Part shown: one piece after another, positions 59,508-63,262 of the stretch
How the letters are laid out: each line of letters begins with the position of its first letter
How positions within the stretch are numbered: the stretch's first letter is position 1
Source: Bacillota bacterium
Lineage (GTDB): Bacteria; Bacillota; Limnochordia; DTU080
Assembly: GCA_012840225.1 (NCBI GenBank)
Contig: DULU01000065.1
Location: 1 to 63,262, forward strand
Direction of reading: 5' to 3'
Length of the DNA: 63,262 nt
Position numbers and translations under genes: made by a program
Notes under the pieces: model-generated
The model's database searches: none
Told to the model about the DNA's origin: nothing
What the model saw: the letters and a program-made list of their open reading frames with translations, nothing else

Positions 59508-60764
59508 CTAGATCTCATACCCCCGTCTTTGCATTTCTGCTGCTACACTTCGGCCGTCGACGCCGGCGAACCCTCCTCCGGCTTCCGCCATGGCTGCTGC
59601 AGCGGCGATGCCGATGGCCTCTCCCATGGGCACGGCGTTGCCGGTCACCCGGTATGAGGCATGGGCAAAGAAATCCCCGCTGATGCAGCGCCCCGCCAGG
59701 CCCAGATTTTCAAATCCGGCAGCCACCAGTGCCCGGTACGGTATGTGATAGGGCTTTGCCTTAAAAGCGTCCTGACCATGGGGCGTTTGCTCATCGAGCT
59801 GGTGGATGTCGACGGAAAAGCGGGCCAGGCAGATACCGTCCTCAAAGCGTCTGCCTTCTTTGAGATCGTCGGCGGTCAGATAGTAACGGCCTTTGATACG
59901 CCTCCCTTCTCTTATGCCGATATGGTCCGCAGTGATCACCAGACGCATGTTTTCCCAGCCCGGCAGGCGGCGCAACGCCCTCACGGCGGTGTTCAGCTCC
60001 TCGCGGGCATGAATGGTGGCCTTGGTGATCTCGGCGGCATTGTCGCAGTGAACTCGGTATTCATGGTTGATCATCATGGTGAAGAGGCCCGGATGGGGCA
60101 AGCGAAAGAGCGAAGGACCGCAATAGCTGGGATCGCAGCCCACCGAGCGCAGAAGACTTCTGAATCTTTCCTTATCTTTCGCTCCCTGGGTGCCCTGTTC
60201 CTCGGGAGGCAGACCGCTGACTATGGCCAAGAGGGTGGCGGGCTGGATCTTCCCCGAGACCGGATGACCCATTTCGTATGGACAGCCGCACCTGGCGGCC
60301 AAGTCGCCGTTGCCTGTGGCATCGACGAAGAGTTTGGCGGCGAAGGTCCGACGGCCGCCGGCGCTTTCGGTGACGACAGCCTTTACCCAGCCGTCCTGGT
60401 GCACGGCATCCACCACCCTGGTGTGGTAGAGCATATCAATGCCGGCTGCCAGGCACATCTTTTCCAGAAGCCATTTCATCACCTCGACATCATAGGTGAA
60501 GCCTGAGCTGTGTTGGCGCTGGAGCAAGGCCTCCTCTTCCTTCAGACGCTCCTGCAGCTCCGTGAGCAAACCCCCTTTCCCGGCAGTGTCCAATACCAAG
60601 CTGAGTAGGCCGGAAGTCCAGATGCCTCCCAGGCACCCTTGACTCTCGATAAGCAGGGTCTTCACCCCCAGCCGGGCGGCACTGAGGGCAGCCGACACTC
60701 CTGCAGGTCCGGCCCCACAAACGATCAGATCATACTCGGCGGCATTGTGTTGAGGCGACGACAT
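59508..60764 (-). CDS. FAD-dependent oxidoreductase (FAD_oxidored type)
   Basis: A 418-residue flavoprotein. The dinucleotide-binding motif is YDLIVCGAGPAGVSAALSAA near residue 12, with LIESQGCLGGIWTSGLLSLV next to it. FVDATGNGDLAARCGCPYEM near 180 is the second flavin contact typical of PF12831 proteins. The C-terminal segment, LGLAGRCISGDFFAHASYRV then GEAIGIAAAAAMAEAGG, completes the FAD site. Many family members have no known substrate and occur in carbohydrate gene clusters. GGAGGA lies nine bases before the ATG at 60764; a GTG at 60773 is too close to it. It is 31 bp from the upstream amidohydrolase gene and distantly related to the gene at 61750. Confidence 0.88.
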   Translation of the reverse strand: MSSPQHNAAEYDLIVCGAGPAGVSAALSAARLGVKTLLIESQGCLGGIWTSGLLSLVLDTAGKGGLLTELQERLKEEEALLQRQHSSGFTYDVEVMKWLLEKMCLAAGIDMLYHTRVVDAVHQDGWVKAVVTESAGGRRTFAAKLFVDATGNGDLAARCGCPYEMGHPVSGKIQPATLLAIVSGLPPEEQGTQGAKDKERFRSLLRSVGCDPSYCGPSLFRLPHPGLFTMMINHEYRVHCDNAAEITKATIHAREELNTAVRALRRLPGWENMRLVITADHIGIREGRRIKGRYYLTADDLKEGRRFEDGICLARFSVDIHQLDEQTPHGQDAFKAKPYHIPYRALVAAGFENLGLAGRCISGDFFAHASYRVTGNAVPMGEAIGIAAAAAMAEAGGGFAGVDGRSVAAEMQRRGYEI

Positions 60765-60795
60765 GATTTTCACTCCTCCAATTCCCGGTCTCCGG

Positions 60796-61677
60796 CTACA
60801 CCTTCAAACCCAGAAGGCGGACGGCATTTTTCCAGGTGATTTTCTCGTAACAGTCCGGGCTGATCTTCTTTTCGTCCCGCATTTTTACCAGCAATTGAGC
60901 GAGCGGCGGCTCAGGCGCTTTGGGGTCGCAGATATCCGTGCCATAATACAGGCGGTCCTGAAATTCTTCCAGGAAGGCGGCGCCATAGTCGGGATCGCGG
61001 CTGATGGCGTTATAGCCGCTCCCGGCGGAGAGATCACCGTGCAGATTCGGGTATTTGCGCATCAACTCGGGAACTCGCCCTTCTTTCCGCACCGGCCCCT
61101 TCGGGTAGCCGGCCCGGCTCGCCACATCGTCGAGAGCAGCAATTTCCGCCCAGAATGGCGGCGAATGACCGAGGAAGGTGATGTCCGGGAAGCGGTCCAG
61201 GGCTCGCTCCAGCATGGGCAGGCCGGGTTCGTCGTATACCCCGTAGCGGCCGCCGATGGAAGCTGCCATATCAAAGGTGACCGGCAGCCTGAATTCGTTG
61301 CAGGCGGAGAGCAGGTTGTCGATCAGAGGATCGTTCAGCGGCAGATTGGGCATCATCTCGCCTAAACCCTTATATCCCTGTTCCACATAAAAAGCCAGCA
61401 GCTCACGGAAAGGAGCGGCAGGCGAATTGGTCATGGCTCTGGGATCGATGTTGCAGAAGGGGATAAATGTATCACTGTATTTCCGGCATATATCCAATAT
61501 TTCCCCGTTGGACTGCGGCTCATATACTTCGGGATTGACGATCGGCAACAACACTGCTTTGGTAATGCCTATTTTCTTATACCGTTCCAAAAGTTGCTCG
61601 GGGGATGAGAAATTATCGTACACAAAACGGCCTGAACCCGGGAATTGCCGGGCATGAGCGTGAATGTCAATGAGCAT
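60796..61677 (-). CDS. Amidohydrolase (COG2159-like)
   Basis: A 293-residue metal-dependent hydrolase or decarboxylase. The N-terminus, MLIDIHAHARQFPGSGRFVY, has the H-x-H pair; other ligand segments are VTFDMAASIGG (no clear His), ITFLGHSPPFWAE (His near 185) and LYYGTDICDPKAPEPP with the Asp near 255. The set is nearly complete. The ATG at 61677 has GGAGGTG about eight bases upstream; the frame extends to 61710 without a site. It sits between two FAD oxidoreductase genes, so it probably acts on a product of one of them. Confidence 0.85.
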   Translation of the reverse strand: MLIDIHAHARQFPGSGRFVYDNFSSPEQLLERYKKIGITKAVLLPIVNPEVYEPQSNGEILDICRKYSDTFIPFCNIDPRAMTNSPAAPFRELLAFYVEQGYKGLGEMMPNLPLNDPLIDNLLSACNEFRLPVTFDMAASIGGRYGVYDEPGLPMLERALDRFPDITFLGHSPPFWAEIAALDDVASRAGYPKGPVRKEGRVPELMRKYPNLHGDLSAGSGYNAISRDPDYGAAFLEEFQDRLYYGTDICDPKAPEPPLAQLLVKMRDEKKISPDCYEKITWKNAVRLLGLKV

Positions 61678-61697
61678 GATGCCGACACCTCCTCTCT

Positions 61698-61772
61698 TAA
61701 GCGAAACCAAGGGCTAGACCGAAACCACAGGCTAAACCGAAACGACAAGCTAAACCGAAACCACAGGCCAAG
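61698..61772. repeat. 18-bp tandem repeat across the FAD gene stop
   Basis: Four degenerate copies of ACCGAAACCACAGGCTAA (plus strand). On the minus strand they encode the last residues (PVVSV) and the TAG of the FAD oxidoreductase gene and extend about 50 bp past it, up to the start region of the amidohydrolase gene. Confidence 0.8.
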
Positions 61773-63262
61773 CCAACTCTACGCCTTCGTTCTGTAACAG
61801 CTTCCGGAAAGCGGCTAGGTGCCCCTCCGCCATCACTGCCTCGGGTGGAATATTATGCTTCAGGCAATAGGCTGCCAGGTAGCCGGCCGACTCCCCGATA
61901 TTCCATTCCACCGGGTGCAGCCTGTAGCAACCGTTGGTGATGTGGGTGACGCCGATGTTTTTGGCGGCCGGCAGCAGATTCGTCATGCGTATGGGTATAA
62001 GGCTTCCCAGCGGGATCTGGAACGGGCAGGAAGCGATATCGATATAATTGTTGCCGCCGGTGCTGGGATGGAGATCGATGCGGTAATAACCGATGCCGAC
62101 ACTGTCGGGAAACACCTCCGCCGTCCGGCAGCCTCTGGCCTCGACGCCGACATGCTGTTCCAGGACGGTGAATTTGGCCTTGATCCGTCTGGATTCCCGG
62201 ATATATGGATATTTGGCCAGTCCGTCGGTGGTACCGACCACGTCGTGGCGCAGGCGGATTTCCGGGTAGCCATAGCCGCCGTCGTCTCTGGGAGCTTCGG
62301 TTTGCATCCAGTACAAAAAGGAGAGGCTCAGCTGCTTGGCCTGGTAGAGGTGCTTCTTTTTGGTCTCTTCATCGACATCGATGATGGGACCGAGCCAATA
62401 GTCGTTTTGCGGCCAGTTGATGAGCGAGATGTCGCTGGTAAAGAGGTCGTCGCTGGCGAAGTTGGCGCGGTCGGTGATCCGCCTATATGTCCAGAGGGGC
62501 GATACTCCGGGCTTCTCGGTGATGAAGGGGCGCCGGATGGGCTGCAAAGTGATGGGGTGGATATATGTCCAGTCCAGAAGTTTGCCGCTCCAGGCCGGCA
62601 CCAGGTCGGGTGTATAATCCCGCCAGAAATCGTACATCTCAGGCCGCTCGATGACATGGTTTTCACCCGGGCGGAAGTCGATGGCAAAGCAATAGGTTAA
62701 AGCTTGCATGTTGGCCGGCTGCGCCGGTCCGGGTACGGCGTGCAGTTCCCCGGTCTCCTGTTGCGATTCGGCGCCGGTGACATATTCAGTGCCCGTCAAG
62801 GGCAAAAGATCGCCCAACTCGGTGGCGTCGAGGAACAGGCGAGCGGTAAAAGTGCGCCGCTCCCCGTTGCGGCGATCCTCAAAGGTGACAGCCCGCACCT
62901 GGTCGCCGGCGGTATCTGTGTCGGCGCTGACGGGGAAATGTTCGAGGAAGAGCTGTACCCGACCGCTGAGCAGGTATGGAGCCAGCATCTCATAGAGCAC
63001 GGCCAAAGCCACGCGGGGATCGTGGCAGATCCTGCTCACCGAGCCGTTGCCGGGATTGAGGTGCCAACGGCGGCAGGCTTCGGTGGTCAGCGGTAAATGC
63101 AGCCGGTAATAGCGGCGCACTCCTTCCCGGAATTCCCGGTAGCGCCGGGTGCACCCGAACTGCTCAATCCAGGGATGTTCGTCGGGCGGCACCGCCTGGC
63201 TGGTCAGCTGACCGCCGATCCAGTCCGTCTCCTCGGTGAGAATAACCTGATAACCCAGGCGG
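61750..63262 (-). CDS. FAD-dependent oxidoreductase, N-terminus beyond the window
   Basis: At least 503 residues of a flavoprotein. The open frame continues to the right edge, reading RLGYQVILTEETDWIGGQLT then SQAVPPDEHPWIEQFG, the first flavin-contact region of the FAD_oxidored family, so the G-x-G-x-x-G start lies outside. Inside are RLFLDATELGDLLPLTGTEY and a C-terminal NLLPAAKNIGVTHITNGCYR followed by HPVEWNIGESAGYLAAYC. Related proteins occur in polysaccharide-degradation clusters, and their substrates are unknown. GTG at 63192 is internal, not the start. It is the most upstream gene visible in this minus-strand operon. Confidence 0.88.
   Translation of the reverse strand, partial: RLGYQVILTEETDWIGGQLTSQAVPPDEHPWIEQFGCTRRYREFREGVRRYYRLHLPLTTEACRRWHLNPGNGSVSRICHDPRVALAVLYEMLAPYLLSGRVQLFLEHFPVSADTDTAGDQVRAVTFEDRRNGERRTFTARLFLDATELGDLLPLTGTEYVTGAESQQETGELHAVPGPAQPANMQALTYCFAIDFRPGENHVIERPEMYDFWRDYTPDLVPAWSGKLLDWTYIHPITLQPIRRPFITEKPGVSPLWTYRRITDRANFASDDLFTSDISLINWPQNDYWLGPIIDVDEETKKKHLYQAKQLSLSFLYWMQTEAPRDDGGYGYPEIRLRHDVVGTTDGLAKYPYIRESRRIKAKFTVLEQHVGVEARGCRTAEVFPDSVGIGYYRIDLHPSTGGNNYIDIASCPFQIPLGSLIPIRMTNLLPAAKNIGVTHITNGCYRLHPVEWNIGESAGYLAAYCLKHNIPPEAVMAEGHLAAFRKLLQNEGVELAWPVVSV

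Noticed and set aside
1-63262. tRNA, rRNA or phage genes
   Set aside because: I saw no cloverleaf-like stretches with CCA ends, no rRNA words, and no integrase, capsid or terminase-like proteins.

Overview
This window looks like a chromosomal segment of an anaerobic, carbohydrate-using member of the Bacillota (Firmicutes), perhaps one of the less studied clostridial or Limnochordia-like lineages. The reasons are strong AGGAGG-type ribosome binding sites, frequent TTG and GTG starts, a cobalamin riboswitch, many secreted sugar-binding proteins, AraC and DeoR regulators, and exporters of a type known from environmental bacteria. The placement is inference; no rRNA, tRNA or other phylogenetic marker is present. 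No CRISPR array, prophage or intact transposase gene was seen.

Layout. 1-5.2 kb: a truncated glycoside hydrolase remnant faces a DeoR regulator, a UroD-like methyltransferase and a cytosolic FG-GAP propeller protein. 5.2-6.7 kb: two paralogous small secreted proteins. 6.9-13.3 kb: a riboswitch-controlled minus-strand cobalamin operon (btuF, cbiB, pduX-like kinase, cobD, cobQ) for corrinoid uptake and assembly of the aminopropanol arm. 13.5-16.4 kb: a TSUP permease with a membrane partner, then a sugar isomerase. 16.4-18.5 kb: a decay zone of three broken genes. 18.7-22.3 kb: a composite AraC regulator followed by two paralogous Fe-S reductases of the QueG/reductive dehalogenase superfamily. 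22.4-28.2 kb: minus-strand genes for a secreted Gly-rich protein, an aconitase-family hydratase, a broken lipoprotein, a GNAT acetyltransferase and an MFS transporter. 28.3-30.5 kb: an AraC regulator and a sugar-binding protein.

31.2-43.9 kb is the most coherent accessory block. Two pyruvyltransferase-like genes bracket a pair of ABC exporters that carry PH-like and zinc-ribbon N-terminal domains, with a DUF1854 gene between them. An AraC regulator and two nearly identical solute-binding proteins follow. A GCGCGT half-site recurs upstream of several of these genes, which suggests one regulon. 44-45.4 kb: a UvrA-like gene broken by an internal deletion. 45.6-54.9 kb: an aldo/keto reductase, a frameshifted AraC gene, and a run of oxidoreductase, amidohydrolase, solute-binding and beta-helix genes that looks like catabolism of a carbohydrate or lactone. 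55.1-55.9 kb: two small non-coding elements with inverted, repeated ends; one has a second copy at 30.7-31.0 kb. 56.0-58.1 kb: an unusual three-part fusion of a cNMP-binding-like domain, a degenerate NtrC-type AAA+ domain and a patatin phospholipase. 58.1-63.3 kb: a minus-strand operon of two FAD oxidoreductases, an amidohydrolase and a solute-binding protein, running off the right edge.

Three themes cut across the window. First, five intact sugar solute-binding protein genes and one broken one are present, but no importer permease or ATPase. Second, short tandem repeats sit on or just after the stop codons of at least eight genes. Third, pseudogenes are frequent, several with glutamine codons turned into stops.
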